Shown in pieces: positions 1 through 8,475 of a stretch of 64,000 nt of DNA; the stretch's first letter is position 1; each line of letters starts with the position of its first letter. Below the pieces are notes generated by a model. The model saw nothing but the letters and a program-made list of their open reading frames with translations, was not told the DNA's origin and made no database searches. The DNA lies in NCBI RefSeq assembly GCF_014451325.2, contig NZ_JACSCH020000002.1, positions 711,100 to 775,099 of the forward strand, written 5' to 3'. Source of the stretch: Streptomyces sp. CB02980 (GTDB taxonomy: Bacteria; Actinomycetota; Actinomycetes; Streptomycetales; Streptomycetaceae). Position numbers and translations under genes: made by a program.

Positions 1-68
1 GAAACTTGTGCTTGGGTATGTGCACGCATCAGCGCGAGGGACGTTGGTGCGCAGAAAGGCATGTCCCC

Positions 69-221
69 GTGAAGACGCCCACGCCTCCTGACCCGAACCC
101 GTACTTTGAACTCCGGGTAGGGACCCTGTACGTCAAGGCGGACCACTTCCCGACCAAGGCAATCACCCTAGCCGTGGGCCTGGCCTCCGCCCTGGCCACA
201 TGGCTTTTCATGGGGCAGTGA
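69..221 (+). CDS. small single-pass membrane protein, hypothetical
   Basis: A 50-residue protein starting at GTG 69. The purine-rich stretch GAAAGG sits about nine bases upstream, which favours this start over the upstream in-frame ATG. The N-terminus is proline-rich; residues about 30-48 form one hydrophobic segment ending at the C-terminus (LAVGLASALATWLFMG), so it is probably a tail-anchored membrane peptide. Short proteins of this shape are common near integrated elements in Streptomyces, but I do not recognise the family. It may belong to an operon that begins outside the window. Confidence 0.5.
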   Translation: MKTPTPPDPNPYFELRVGTLYVKADHFPTKAITLAVGLASALATWLFMGQ

Positions 222-448
222 GCGTTTTCAGAGTGGCCACTGATCGAGTGACCCAGGCCGAGTCATTACGCTCAGTGTCCCTTCGGGGGCGCCTGGCGGG
301 AGGACGTGGACCGTTGTCGAGTTTCACTTCATGAGTGAACTCACCCTACTCGCGGAAGCATCGCTGCTGCCCTGGAGCGTCACCTATCCCCCTCGGTCAT
401 CCGGAAAGTGGCGTTGCGTTAGGCCACCGGGCCCGGGGCGGAACGCGT

Positions 449-1144
449 CTACCTGCGCTTCAGCGCGGCGAGCCATTCGGTGACCTGAGTCGTGGCGTCG
501 TCCATGTCGTCCCTTGAGATGGTGAAGGCGTCGCCGACCACGGTGGCGCCGGGCAGCGTGGTCACGATGGAGTCCACGGTGCTGGCCAGTCGGCTTCCGC
601 CGTGGGTGCTGAAAGGGATGACATTCTTGCCCTTGAAGTCGTGTCCTTCGAGGAAGGTGTAGAGGGGCATCGGCATGTCGTACCACCAGATCGGGTAGCC
701 GATGAACACGGTGTCGTAGTCGGCGAGGTTGCGCACGGTCTGCTTGAGCCGGGGCCGGGCGCGGGTGTTGAGCTGTTCGTCGGCGAGGTCGGTGAGGGTG
801 GCGTGGTCCAGGGGAAGGGCCTCGGCCGTCTCGATGCGGAAGAGGTCGGCCTTCGTGCGTTCGGCGATGAGTTGTGCCACGTACTGGGTGTTCCCGTAGA
901 CCTTGCCGTCGACGATGTGGGTGCTGTTCGCCTCGTCCTCGCTCATGCCAGCGGGGTCGTCGGTCTCGGGGAAGGAGAAGTAGGCGACCAGCACGCGGGA
1001 TTTGTCCAGGGTCTTCGTCATCTCCGATGCCTGTGCGCCTTGGTTGTCGTCGCTGCCGGGCAGGAAGGAGCAGCCCGCGAGGCCGGCTCCCGCCACGGTT
1101 GCTACGGCAAGGGCGAGGAAACTGCGGCGTGAGGTGTTGCTCAT
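449..1144 (-). CDS. secreted flavodoxin-like lipoprotein
   Basis: A 231-residue protein with a twin-arginine-like SRRSFLAL start, a hydrophobic core and a lipobox LAGC near residue 25, so it is probably exported and lipid-anchored outside the membrane. The mature part is flavodoxin-like: VLVAYFS forms the first strand, followed by a long insertion and the phosphate-binding segment VYGNTQYVA. FIGYPIWWYDMPMPL and PFSTHGGS line the FMN site, as in the flavodoxin_4 group. It lies 70 bases downstream of the ferric-reductase-like gene on the same strand, so it may accept electrons from that protein. RBS GGAG is eight bases before ATG. Confidence is high for the fold and moderate for export. Confidence 0.85.
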   Translation of the reverse strand: MSNTSRRSFLALAVATVAGAGLAGCSFLPGSDDNQGAQASEMTKTLDKSRVLVAYFSFPETDDPAGMSEDEANSTHIVDGKVYGNTQYVAQLIAERTKADLFRIETAEALPLDHATLTDLADEQLNTRARPRLKQTVRNLADYDTVFIGYPIWWYDMPMPLYTFLEGHDFKGKNVIPFSTHGGSRLASTVDSIVTTLPGATVVGDAFTISRDDMDDATTQVTEWLAALKRR

Positions 1145-1214
1145 GGAAGGTGCTCCGTACGGTGAGAGGGCGGGGACGCGCCAGGGAGAGCTGTCGGCGC
1201 GGGGATGACGGCGG

Positions 1215-2486
1215 CTACATCGTGAGTCGTTCGTCGTGGAGGCGGAGCGGGGAGACGCCCAGGCGTCGCAGGAGGCGCCGTTGGCCCAGGACTCCGGGGC
1301 CGGGACCGACGACGAAGAAGGTGCCCTGCTTGATCTCTTCGGTGGACAGGGCTCGAGTCAGGTCCTCGCGGCGGAACCTGCCGGTCTTGATCTCAGTGGT
1401 CAGCTGTCCGCCGGAGGCGGCTTCGTATTCGTCGAGAAGGCTGCGGTAGTAGGCGTCTTCGGGAGTGCGCACCGACCAGAGCAGGCGGATCTGGCGGGTG
1501 GTGTGGTGCTCCGAGACCAGGCTCAGCAGGGGCGCGACGCCGGCGCCCATGCCGACAAGGACCAGCGGACGCTCGGGGGGCTGGCCCTGGGCGATGGAGT
1601 CGAAGCGGCCGAAGGGTCCTTCCAGCCGGACGCGAGTTCCCGTCGTGACGCCGTCGAGCCGGCTGGTGAAGTCGCCGTGGGTGCGCACCGTGAAGGTGAG
1701 GATGTTCTGGCCGTTGTCGGTGACCGAGAATGGGTGCCATTCGCGGCTGACGGCCTCGAAGCTGAGGAAGAGGAAGTCTCCCGGCCTGACGGCATCGCAG
1801 CGTTCGTCCAGGCGGATCGAGATGCGGCGGGCGGAGGTGCCGAGAGGTTCGTTTCCGACGACCACCCCGGCGAGGAAGGCGTCGGGGGATATCCACTTGC
1901 GCCAGGCATACACCGTGAAGGTGAGCACGGTGTACGCGTCGAACAGGAGCATGAAGCCGAGGTACTGGTTCACCCGGACCAGCAGGTGGGCGTGAAGGAA
2001 GATCATCACGATCACGAGCAGGTTGAGGCGGTGGATCCAGACGGACAGGCGATGCCGGAAGACCTTCTCCAGCAGCCCCTTGGCCCGCAGCAGCAGGCGC
2101 GACCTGTCCACGAGCCAGCCGCTTATGAAGAACGCGGAGTAGCACAGCACCGCGAGCGCGCCGTAGAAGGCCCAGTCGCCCAAGAGACGGGCGCCGCTGC
2201 TGGGCGCGTAGGAGTACTCCTGGTGGAGGTAGGCGGTGGCCAGCGCCAGGACTCCGAGCATGCCGTGCAGGCCGTAGATCGACGGGAGTCCGATGAGGCG
2301 TTCAAGCCAGACCGGGCGAACGCTGAGCAGCACCGCGAGCAGCCACCAGGCGTACGCGATCAGGCCGAGGAAGATGTAGAGCTTCAGCTGCTGCGGCACC
2401 AGGGCCACCGCGTCGTAAGTGAAGAGCAGAGGCAGTGGGAAGACGACTGCCGCGCCCCAGAAGAGCATCTTGCGGAGCACCGTCAC
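1215..2486 (-). CDS. ferric-reductase-like transmembrane flavoprotein
   Basis: A 423-residue membrane oxidoreductase. The first half has about six hydrophobic helices with histidines suited to haem (YGLHGMLG, RLNLLVIVMIFLHAH), as in the ferric reductase-like family. The second half is a cytoplasmic ferredoxin-reductase module: HPFSVT is the FAD-binding motif, LVLVGMGAGVAPLLS the NAD(P) pyrophosphate loop, and the C-terminus carries FFVVGPGPG. It should take electrons from NAD(P)H through FAD and haem across the membrane. The GTG start at 2486 overlaps the stop of the upstream 64-residue gene as GTGA, implying coupled translation, and GGAAGAGAGGG lies upstream. The neighbouring secreted flavodoxin and the FMN-lipoprotein/ApbE pair further on suggest a route to extracytoplasmic flavin. 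Confidence 0.85.
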   Translation of the reverse strand: MTVLRKMLFWGAAVVFPLPLLFTYDAVALVPQQLKLYIFLGLIAYAWWLLAVLLSVRPVWLERLIGLPSIYGLHGMLGVLALATAYLHQEYSYAPSSGARLLGDWAFYGALAVLCYSAFFISGWLVDRSRLLLRAKGLLEKVFRHRLSVWIHRLNLLVIVMIFLHAHLLVRVNQYLGFMLLFDAYTVLTFTVYAWRKWISPDAFLAGVVVGNEPLGTSARRISIRLDERCDAVRPGDFLFLSFEAVSREWHPFSVTDNGQNILTFTVRTHGDFTSRLDGVTTGTRVRLEGPFGRFDSIAQGQPPERPLVLVGMGAGVAPLLSLVSEHHTTRQIRLLWSVRTPEDAYYRSLLDEYEAASGGQLTTEIKTGRFRREDLTRALSTEEIKQGTFFVVGPGPGVLGQRRLLRRLGVSPLRLHDERLTM

Positions 2487-2677
2487 GCCCTCTCTTCCGG
2501 ACCGTTGTCCGGGACGTCCTGGGCCGACGTCTTGTCGCCCAGGGGGTTCGCCGGGGCCGACAGTCCGGGTGTCCGCGCTCCCCCTTCCTGTGCCGCGTCC
2601 AGGTTCAGGTAGGCCAGCAAGGCCATCGTCACGAGGGCGGCTGAAATCAGCACGAGCGCTTTGGACCTTCGCTTCAC
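2483..2677 (-). CDS. small single-pass membrane protein coupled to the reductase
   Basis: A 64-residue protein starting at GTG 2677. It has a basic MKRRSK start, one hydrophobic helix (residues about 7-24) and a polar, acidic C-terminal tail predicted to lie outside the membrane. Its stop overlaps the reductase start by four bases (GTGA), and its own start overlaps the stop of a further upstream frame in the same way. I do not recognise a family. The coupling suggests a subunit or assembly partner of the membrane reductase rather than a chance ORF. Confidence 0.6.
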   Translation of the reverse strand: MKRRSKALVLISAALVTMALLAYLNLDAAQEGGARTPGLSAPANPLGDKTSAQDVPDNGPEERA

Positions 2678-2808
2678 GGGCGGGCTCCTGGGCGTCCGTG
2701 GGCGCGTAGGCCGTCGGTCGGCACCGAGCGCAGGAGGCCGGGATCACCGGAGAGTCGGCTCATGACGGGTTGTTCCACTTCGGGTGTCGGAGGCGGGGAA
2801 ACGTTCAT
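2674..2808 (-). CDS. possible 44-residue leader peptide of the reductase operon
   Basis: A short frame starting at ATG 2808 (MNVSPPPTPEVEQP) whose TGA stop overlaps the GTG of the following small membrane gene. It is hydrophilic, proline- and arginine-rich and matches nothing I know. No clear ribosome binding site precedes it. The four-base overlap with the next gene is the only argument that it is translated; it could equally be untranslated leader. Confidence 0.25.
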   Translation of the reverse strand: MNVSPPPTPEVEQPVMSRLSGDPGLLRSVPTDGLRAHGRPGARP

Positions 2809-3213
2809 GAGCAGCGTGTGGCAGGCCGCGAGTGTGGGGAAGGACGGGTCGTGCCGTGGCAGGGCGGGCCGTGCTGTCACGGGGCGCCCCACAAACCTTC
2901 CGGCGGAGCTATAGATCTGGTAAAGAGAAAGTCAAGCGAGTGGGCGTTGCGCTCGGAAGCGGCGACGTCGCGGTGTTCCCCACTCGCCGTCCGACGGCGG
3001 GCCGGGGAACGAGTGCCATCCCTGGCGGCTCTGCCGTACCGTCCAACACGCGGGGGCGATGGGCGGCGCTACGAGGAAGCGGGCCAAGGCTCAGGGGGGA
3101 CCTGGCACAGCCTGGAACGCCATGCCGTGGATCATCCCGGCCTTCCGGCACGCGGCGTGCCGGAGGAGGGTCTACACAGGTAAAAGCCTTTGTTCCGCTT
3201 CCTGGAGACCTTG
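2809..3213. promoter_or_regulatory. divergent intergenic region with operator-like site A
   Basis: This gap separates the minus-strand reductase operon from the plus-strand MFS gene and should hold promoters for both. At 3094-3115 a G-run is followed by ACCTGGCACAGCCTGG, nearly the same sequence found before ApbE (6321), CMD (7959, reverse) and the aldo/keto reductase (11827). Near the minus-strand side, around 2870-2884, CCGTGCTGTCACGG is a short inverted repeat with the same TGTCAC core. No ORF here looks real. Confidence 0.55.
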
Positions 3214-4602
3214 ATGAGAGGCACGACCGCCGCAACCCGATCCCTGTTGTCCGGCCCTCCGTCGGGCCGTGGGGGCACCAGCTCCACCTTCGCCTTGCTG
3301 GCGTCGGTGATCGGCTTCTTCGTGATCACGCTGGACGCACTGATCGTGAACGTCGCCCTGCCGACGATCGGGGACGACCTCGGCGGCGGCATGGCCGGGC
3401 TGCAGTGGGTAGTCGACGGCTACACGCTGATGCTGGCGGCCCTGCTTCTGTCCGCGGGCGCGGTGTCCGACCGGATCGGCGCCCGCCAGGCGTACGGCCT
3501 GGGGTTGGCGGTGTTCCTTGTGGCCTCGGCGGCCTGCGGTTTCGCACCGTCGCTGCCGACGCTCGTCGCGGCGCGATTCGTGCAGGGCGCGGGCGCGGCC
3601 GTGATGATGCCCGCCACGCTGGCGATGCTGCGTGAGGCGTTTCCCGACGCCGGGGCACGAACCCGGGCGCTGGCCCTGTGGGCGGTCGGCGGTTCGGTCG
3701 GCTCCGCAGCGGGACCGGTCCTGGGCGGGGCGCTGAACCAGGTCAGCTGGCGCTGGATCTTCTTCATCAACGTGCCGGTCGGCATCGTCGCCCTGCTGCT
3801 CCTCGCCCGGGTGGCCCGCTCCCCGCGTCGTTCCATCCCGCTCGACTGGATCGGGCAGGTCACCGCCGTTGTGGCCATGGGCGGGCTCACGTACGGGCTC
3901 ATCGAGGGCGGTGAGTACGGCTTCGGCCGGCCCGAGGTCCTCATCGCTTTCGCGCTCGCCGCGGTGGCGTTGGTGGTGTTCGTCGCCGACCAGGCGAAGA
4001 GCGCCCACCCGATGCTGCCATTGAGCTTCTTCCGCTCCCGCATCGTCGTCGCCTGCCTGACGGCGGGCTTCGCCCTCAACATCGGCTTCTACGGCCTGAC
4101 GTTCCTGCTCTCCCTCTACTTCCAGGACCAGCGCGGGCTGACCGCCCTGCAGACCGGCTTCGCGTTCCTGCCCATGACGCTGGCCACCGGTGTCGTCTCG
4201 CTGGTCTCCGCGTCCGCGGTCCGCAGGTTCGGCGCCAAGCCCGTCATGATCGGCGGACAGGCGCTCATGGCCCTCGGCCTGCTTCTGCTGTGTGCGCTGT
4301 CCGCCTCCGCGCCCCTGGGGCTGGTGATCATCCTCATGATTCCCGTCTCCTGCGGCGGCGCGCTGGCCGTTCCCGCCATGACCGGACTGACCCTGGAGAG
4401 CGTCCCGGCCGAACAGGCCGGACTGGCCTCCGGCGCGCTCAACACCTTCCGCCAGTTCGGCGGCGCGCTCGCCGTCGCCATCTTCGGCGCGCTGATCGCC
4501 GGCGGCTCGTTCTACTCCGGGATGCGCGTCAGCCTCGTCCTCGGAGCCGTCCTCCTGGCCCTCACCGCGGGCATCGGTCTACTCCGTCCCACCCGCCGCT
4601 GA
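3214..4602 (+). CDS. MFS drug exporter, DHA2 (14-helix) type
   Basis: A 462-residue membrane protein of the EmrB/QacA-type major facilitator group, expected to export drugs or toxic metabolites by proton antiport. Visible family marks are LDALIVNVALPTIGDD in helix 1, LQWVVDGYTL in helix 2, SDRIGARQ after it, and the helix-5 motif GGSVGSAAGPVLGGAL. The hydrophobic pattern fits about 14 helices. I chose ATG 3214 because GGAGA lies five bases upstream; an in-frame TTG at 3190 lacks this. It follows operator-like site A and is followed after 71 bases by a flavodoxin gene, so both are probably in the redox regulon. Confidence 0.88.
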   Translation: MRGTTAATRSLLSGPPSGRGGTSSTFALLASVIGFFVITLDALIVNVALPTIGDDLGGGMAGLQWVVDGYTLMLAALLLSAGAVSDRIGARQAYGLGLAVFLVASAACGFAPSLPTLVAARFVQGAGAAVMMPATLAMLREAFPDAGARTRALALWAVGGSVGSAAGPVLGGALNQVSWRWIFFINVPVGIVALLLLARVARSPRRSIPLDWIGQVTAVVAMGGLTYGLIEGGEYGFGRPEVLIAFALAAVALVVFVADQAKSAHPMLPLSFFRSRIVVACLTAGFALNIGFYGLTFLLSLYFQDQRGLTALQTGFAFLPMTLATGVVSLVSASAVRRFGAKPVMIGGQALMALGLLLLCALSASAPLGLVIILMIPVSCGGALAVPAMTGLTLESVPAEQAGLASGALNTFRQFGGALAVAIFGALIAGGSFYSGMRVSLVLGAVLLALTAGIGLLRPTRR

Positions 4603-4673
4603 CCGCACCGACAGCACCGCGCCGAGCACCGGGCCGGAACTGGCTCTGTACCTGCGCAGGAAGGAAAGAACCC

Positions 4674-5249
4674 ATGTCGCGCAGAAAAGACCACCCGGCC
4701 GGCGGCCCGGTCTTCCTGGCCTACTTCTCCCGGCCGGGCGAGAACTACTCCTACGGCGGCCGCACCTTCCTCACGGTCGGCAACACCAAACTCCTGGCAG
4801 ACAAGATCGCCGCCAGGCTCGACTGCGACGTCTATCGCATCGAGGCCGCCGACCCATACCCCGACGACTACGACGCGACCGTGGCGCGCAACGTCCGCGA
4901 ACAGGAGGACGAGGCACGGCCCGCCATCGCGGGACCTCTGCCCTCGGCATTGTCATGGCAGCGCTACGGCACCGTGCTGCTGGGCAGCCCTGTGTGGAAC
5001 GTCGCCGCGCCCATGATCATGCGGACCTTCGCGGAGGCGCTCGACTTCCGCGGCAAGACCGTGGCTCCGTTCACCACTCACGCCATGAGCGGTCTGGGCA
5101 CCGCCCCGAAGGACTACGCCACGTCCTGTCCCGGAGCCACCATCGCCATCGGCCTGGCGGTCCGTGGCGAGGAGGCCGGCGATCCTGCGACGGACACCGC
5201 CGTCGACACCTGGCTGCACGACCTCGGCCTCATCGGCGAACGAAGCTAA
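4674..5249 (+). CDS. cytoplasmic flavodoxin-family protein
   Basis: A 191-residue flavodoxin without a signal peptide. VFLAYFSRPGENYSYGG opens the fold, VGNTKLLADKIA is the FMN phosphate loop, and VLLGSPVWNVAAPMIMRTF and PFTTHAMSGLG line the isoalloxazine site. It belongs to the same broad family as the exported flavodoxin at 449-1144, but that one is secreted and this one stays inside. The start at ATG 4674 has a strong AGGAAGGAAAG upstream. It is probably co-transcribed with the MFS exporter and ends at a strong hairpin. Confidence 0.87.
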   Translation: MSRRKDHPAGGPVFLAYFSRPGENYSYGGRTFLTVGNTKLLADKIAARLDCDVYRIEAADPYPDDYDATVARNVREQEDEARPAIAGPLPSALSWQRYGTVLLGSPVWNVAAPMIMRTFAEALDFRGKTVAPFTTHAMSGLGTAPKDYATSCPGATIAIGLAVRGEEAGDPATDTAVDTWLHDLGLIGERS

Positions 5250-5271
5250 GGAGAGCCGCCACCCACCACGA

Positions 5272-5324
5272 GAACGGGCGCTGGGGTCCGGATCAACACC
5301 TGATCCGGACCCCAGCGCCCGTTC
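5272..5324. terminator. bidirectional hairpin terminator
   Basis: A perfect inverted repeat with 24-base arms (5272-5295 and 5301-5324) and a five-base loop. It lies between the convergent flavodoxin and regulator genes, so it probably terminates both. There is no U-tract, as is usual in Streptomyces. Confidence 0.85.
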
Positions 5325-5355
5325 CGATCCTTCAGGGAGAGCCCTGCCGCCGCCT

Positions 5356-6276
5356 CTACTCCTCGCGCCGCGACTCCGCAGGCTCGGCCGGCGCCGCCGT
5401 TTTACTGGCCGAGGGGGCCGGGGCGGTCATATCCAGCAGCAGCATGGCGTCGTGATCGGGAGTGGCCGGCTCGGCGACGTAGACGCTGAGCCGGTGACCG
5501 GGAGAGCCTTCCAGCGGCATGCTCTGGCCCATGAGGGCCAGCGTGCCGACGGTGGGGTGCCGGAAGGTCTTGAGTGTCTTCTTGCGGCCGGTGACCTCGT
5601 AGCGCTCCCAGAGGCGGGCGAAGTCCGGGCTCTTCAGGAGCAGTTCGCCGACGATGGCCACGAGATCGGGTGCGTCAGGGTCGGCGCCGGCGACAGCGCG
5701 CAACCGTGCGACGCAGGTGCGGACCAGGTTCTCCCAGTCCGGGAACAGCTCGCGGGCCGCAGGGTGCAGGAAGAGGTAGCGGGCGAGGTTGCGCTGCTTG
5801 ACGGGCCAGTCGTCCAGTCCGGCGTACAGGGCGAGGCCGCCCGGGTTCCAGGCGAGCATGTCGAAGTTGCGTGAGACGACGTAGGCGGGGCTCGGCCGCA
5901 GCGTGTCCAGAAGGATCCTGATGTGCGGCCGCACGGTCCTGCTCGGCGCCTGGGGCGGTTCCGAGGCGTAGCGCGCGGCTCGGACGGCCAGCTCCCGCAG
6001 GTGCTCGTGCTCCTCCTCGTCCAGCTTCAGCGCGCGGGCGAGGGCGTCGATGACGGCCGGGCTGGGCCGGGTCTCCTTGCCGCGCTCCAGCCGGGCGTAG
6101 TAGTCGATGCTGACCCCAGCGAGCGTGGCGAGCTCCTCGCGGCGCAGGCCCGGGGTGCGGCGCATGCCGGTTCCCATGGGAAGGCCGGCCGCTTGCGGGC
6201 TGGTCTGGGTGCGTCGGGCTCGCAGGAAGGTGCCCAGCTCAGGACCGCTGTCGTGCTGCGGTGACGGTGACTCCAT
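5356..6276 (-). CDS. XRE-family regulator with MmyB-like ligand-binding domain
   Basis: A 306-residue regulator. Residues about 12-90 form an XRE helix-turn-helix (LGTFLRARR, then GLRREELATLAGVSIDYYARLE as the HTH). The rest matches the MmyB/MltR-type C-terminal sensor: PSPAYVVSRNFDMLAWNPG and LALYAGL are typical, and members of this family bind fatty-acid-like ligands in a PAS-like pocket. The C-terminal 25 residues are low-complexity Ala/Pro. It is divergent from ApbE with site B between them, so it likely controls itself, ApbE and the other units carrying the same motif. Such regulators often sit beside oxidoreductase genes. Confidence 0.88.
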   Translation of the reverse strand: MESPSPQHDSGPELGTFLRARRTQTSPQAAGLPMGTGMRRTPGLRREELATLAGVSIDYYARLERGKETRPSPAVIDALARALKLDEEEHEHLRELAVRAARYASEPPQAPSRTVRPHIRILLDTLRPSPAYVVSRNFDMLAWNPGGLALYAGLDDWPVKQRNLARYLFLHPAARELFPDWENLVRTCVARLRAVAGADPDAPDLVAIVGELLLKSPDFARLWERYEVTGRKKTLKTFRHPTVGTLALMGQSMPLEGSPGHRLSVYVAEPATPDHDAMLLLDMTAPAPSASKTAAPAEPAESRREE

Positions 6277-6320
6277 GCCTTCCAGTGTGCTGCGTCCCGG
6301 CCGTGATCGACAGCGCCGAG

Positions 6321-6342
6321 GGGGGACCTGTCACAGCCTGGC
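6321..6342 (+). promoter_or_regulatory. operator-like site B
   Basis: The sequence GGACCTGTCACAGCCTGGC sits between the MmyB-like regulator and apbE. Its 16-base core CCTGTCACAGCCTGGC is identical to the reverse complement of site C at 7959-7981. It is placed to control both divergent genes and is the likely binding site of the regulator. Confidence 0.6.
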
Positions 6343-6476
6343 ACAGCCCGTCCTGGCACCCGGGCGCCGTACGGGGGACTGTTGTTCTGCCGGCTGGTCC
6401 GCCCCCTCCGGACCGGCCGCCCCTGCCCCCGACAGGCGCCCGCGACCAGCCGGCGCGCTCGTGAGGAATTGCCGCC

Positions 6477-7415
6477 ATGACACTCGCCGCACCAGCTGCC
6501 GCACCCAGGGCCCGGTTCGCCTTCGAGGGCATCGGAACGCCGTGGCAGGTCCTCACCGGAGAACCGCTGCCGGAGGAGGTCCGCACGGCCGTGCTGGACT
6601 GCGTGGAGGGGTTCGACTCGGTGTGGTCGCGGTTCCGCCCGGACTCGCTGGTGAGCCGGATCGCCGCCTCGCCGGGCGGCGGCCGGTTCGTCTTCCCCGA
6701 CGACGCGACCGTCATGTTCGACCTGTACGACCGTCTCGGCGCAGCCACCGGCGGCGCCGTCGACCCGCTCGTCGGCCGCCGCCTCGAAGAGCTCGGCTAC
6801 GACGCGACATACACCTTCCGGCCCGCCCTCACCCCCGAGGCATACGCGACGGACGCGTGGTCGAGGGAGAGGCCGCTGTGGACGCGGGACGTACGACGCG
6901 ACGGGCCGGTGCTCACCACCCGGCGCCCCCTCGTGCTGGACGTTGGAGCCGCGGGCAAGGGCCGGCTGGTCGACCTGGTCGCCGGCATCCTGCGCCGGGC
7001 CGGGATCCGCGGCTACGTGGTCGACGGCAGCGGCGACCTCGCCCACGCCGGCGACACCACCCGCACGTCGGACCGGCCCCTGAGGGTCGGCTTGGAGCAC
7101 CCGGACGACCCCACGCGCGTGATCGGTGTCGCACGCCTGTACGACCTCTCCCTGTGCGCCTCGGCCACCAACCGGCGCCGCTGGGGACCGGGCCTGCACC
7201 ACCTCCTGGACGCCCGCACCGGACAGCCCGTCCACGACACCGTCGCCACCTGGACCGTCGCCGACGACACGGCCACCGCCGACGGACTCGCCACCGCCCT
7301 GTTCCTCACCGGCCCGGACCGACTGGCCGAACACTTCGACTTCTCCTGGGTACGCCTGGGCGCGGACGGCCGGCTCGACGCCTCGGCCGACTTCGACGGC
7401 GAACTCTTCGCCTGA
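6477..7415 (+). CDS. apbE: FAD:protein FMN transferase (ApbE family)
   Basis: A 312-residue ApbE-family enzyme, which moves FMN from FAD onto a threonine of a target protein. Visible family marks are VWSRFRPDSLVSRI, the GGAVDPLVG segment, LDVGAAGKGRLVD (the family's D-x-GG-x-AKG loop in a diverged form) and the C-terminal metal-binding stretch DDTATADGLATALFL. There is no signal peptide in the first residues, unlike many ApbE proteins, although the family usually acts outside the membrane. RBS GAGGAA is upstream of ATG 6477. The next gene encodes an FMN-binding lipoprotein with a flavinylation motif, its obvious substrate. Confidence 0.9.
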   Translation: MTLAAPAAAPRARFAFEGIGTPWQVLTGEPLPEEVRTAVLDCVEGFDSVWSRFRPDSLVSRIAASPGGGRFVFPDDATVMFDLYDRLGAATGGAVDPLVGRRLEELGYDATYTFRPALTPEAYATDAWSRERPLWTRDVRRDGPVLTTRRPLVLDVGAAGKGRLVDLVAGILRRAGIRGYVVDGSGDLAHAGDTTRTSDRPLRVGLEHPDDPTRVIGVARLYDLSLCASATNRRRWGPGLHHLLDARTGQPVHDTVATWTVADDTATADGLATALFLTGPDRLAEHFDFSWVRLGADGRLDASADFDGELFA

Positions 7416-7470
7416 CCCCTCCCCTGAACCGGCACCCCCTTCCCCGCCACCCGAAAGCGAGCACCGCGCC

Positions 7471-7923
7471 ATGAACACCCTCGGAAAGAAGGCCGCCGCC
7501 GCGAGCGCCGCCGCCCTCATCACGGCCGGCCTGACCGCCTGCTCCAGCGACGACGGCGACACCCCGGCCCCCGCAACGCCTACCGCCTCCGCATCGGCGT
7601 CGGCTCCGGCGGCCTCCTCCGAGGCGCGGGACCGCGACTACCGCGACGGCACGTACTCGGCGGACGGCGTGTACGGCAACAACTCCCGTATCACCGTCTC
7701 GCTGACCCTGAGCGACGGCGTCGTCGGAGACCTGTCGGTCACCCCGCACGCCACGAACCCGACCTCCCGCGACTACCAGCAGGACTTCGCGGACGCTGCC
7801 CCGGCCGCCGTCAACGGCAAGCCGATCGACGAAGTGGAACTCGACCTCCTGGCCGGCGCGAGCGGCACCACCGAAGGCTTCAACTCCGCCATCGACCTCA
7901 TCCAGGACCAGGCCGCCCGATGA
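7471..7923 (+). CDS. FMN-binding-domain lipoprotein, substrate of ApbE
   Basis: A 150-residue lipoprotein: signal peptide with lipobox LTAC near residue 24, a Ser/Ala/Pro/Thr linker, then an FMN_bind domain from about residue 55. The domain has DGTYSADGVYGNN and ISVSL-type strands, and ends with GASGTTEGF, which fits the S-G-x-T flavinylation motif where ApbE attaches FMN to the threonine. It should carry covalent FMN on the outer face of the membrane, accepting electrons from a membrane reductase. It lies 55 bases after apbE on the same strand. Confidence 0.88.
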   Translation: MNTLGKKAAAASAAALITAGLTACSSDDGDTPAPATPTASASASAPAASSEARDRDYRDGTYSADGVYGNNSRITVSLTLSDGVVGDLSVTPHATNPTSRDYQQDFADAAPAAVNGKPIDEVELDLLAGASGTTEGFNSAIDLIQDQAAR

Positions 7924-7958
7924 CCGCCGCGCGGACGAGATGCGGGACGCCCCACGCA

Positions 7959-7981
7959 GCCAGGCTGTGACAGGGCACCCC
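7959..7981 (-). promoter_or_regulatory. operator-like site C
   Basis: Read on the minus strand this begins GGGGTGCCCTGTCACAGCC. It shares 16 identical bases with site B and another 16 (GGGGTGCCCTGTCACA) with site D. It lies about 140 bases before the CMD gene, in reverse orientation to it. Confidence 0.55.
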
Positions 7982-8119
7982 ATACCAGTGGCCGCGCCCA
8001 CACCATGAAGCAAGAATCATCAGAAATGCCGCGAATACATCGGTTCGGGCACACGGGTCCGACGGGCTGACCTGCTCGTTCTGTAGAACCGTCGACAGTA
8101 CGACCGAAGGGAACGCCGC

Positions 8120-8461
8120 ATGTCCGCCCAGCCCACCCGAGCCGAGCAGCTCCTCGGCGACCTCGCGCCCAAGATGGTGCAACTCACCGACGACGTCCTC
8201 TTCGGCGACGTGTGGAAGCGGCCCGGTCTCTCCCCTCGTGACCGCAGCCTGATCACCGTGGCGATCCTTGCCGCCACCTCCCGCCCCGGCCAGCTCGACA
8301 GCCATCTCAAGCTCGCCCTGGACAACGGCGTGACGCGCGAGGAACTCGTCGAGGCCCTCACCCACACCGCCTTCTACGCCGGCTGGCCGGCAGGCATGGG
8401 CGGTCTCGTCCAGCTCAAGGAGATCGTCGGACAAAGCAGCGAGCCCCCGGCCTCGAAGTGA
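8120..8461 (+). CDS. carboxymuconolactone decarboxylase-family protein
   Basis: A 113-residue all-helical CMD/AhpD-type protein. The central segment WKRPGLSPRDRSLITVAIL and the helix around LDSHLKLALDNGVTREEL are the usual family signature, and HTAFYAGWPAGMGGL closes the fold. No CxxC is present, so it is closer to decarboxylase-like members than to the AhpD peroxidase. RBS GAAGGGAA precedes ATG 8120. It opens a run of five genes (cupin, esterase, hydrolase, NmrA-like) behind site C. Its natural substrate cannot be read from the sequence. Confidence 0.85.
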   Translation: MSAQPTRAEQLLGDLAPKMVQLTDDVLFGDVWKRPGLSPRDRSLITVAILAATSRPGQLDSHLKLALDNGVTREELVEALTHTAFYAGWPAGMGGLVQLKEIVGQSSEPPASK

Positions 8462-8475
8462 CAGGAGGCACGACC

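Noticed and set aside
2868..2884. Fifth operator copy CCGTGCTGTCACGG on the reductase side
   Set aside because: It shares only the TGTCAC core; similarity to sites A-D is too weak to count.
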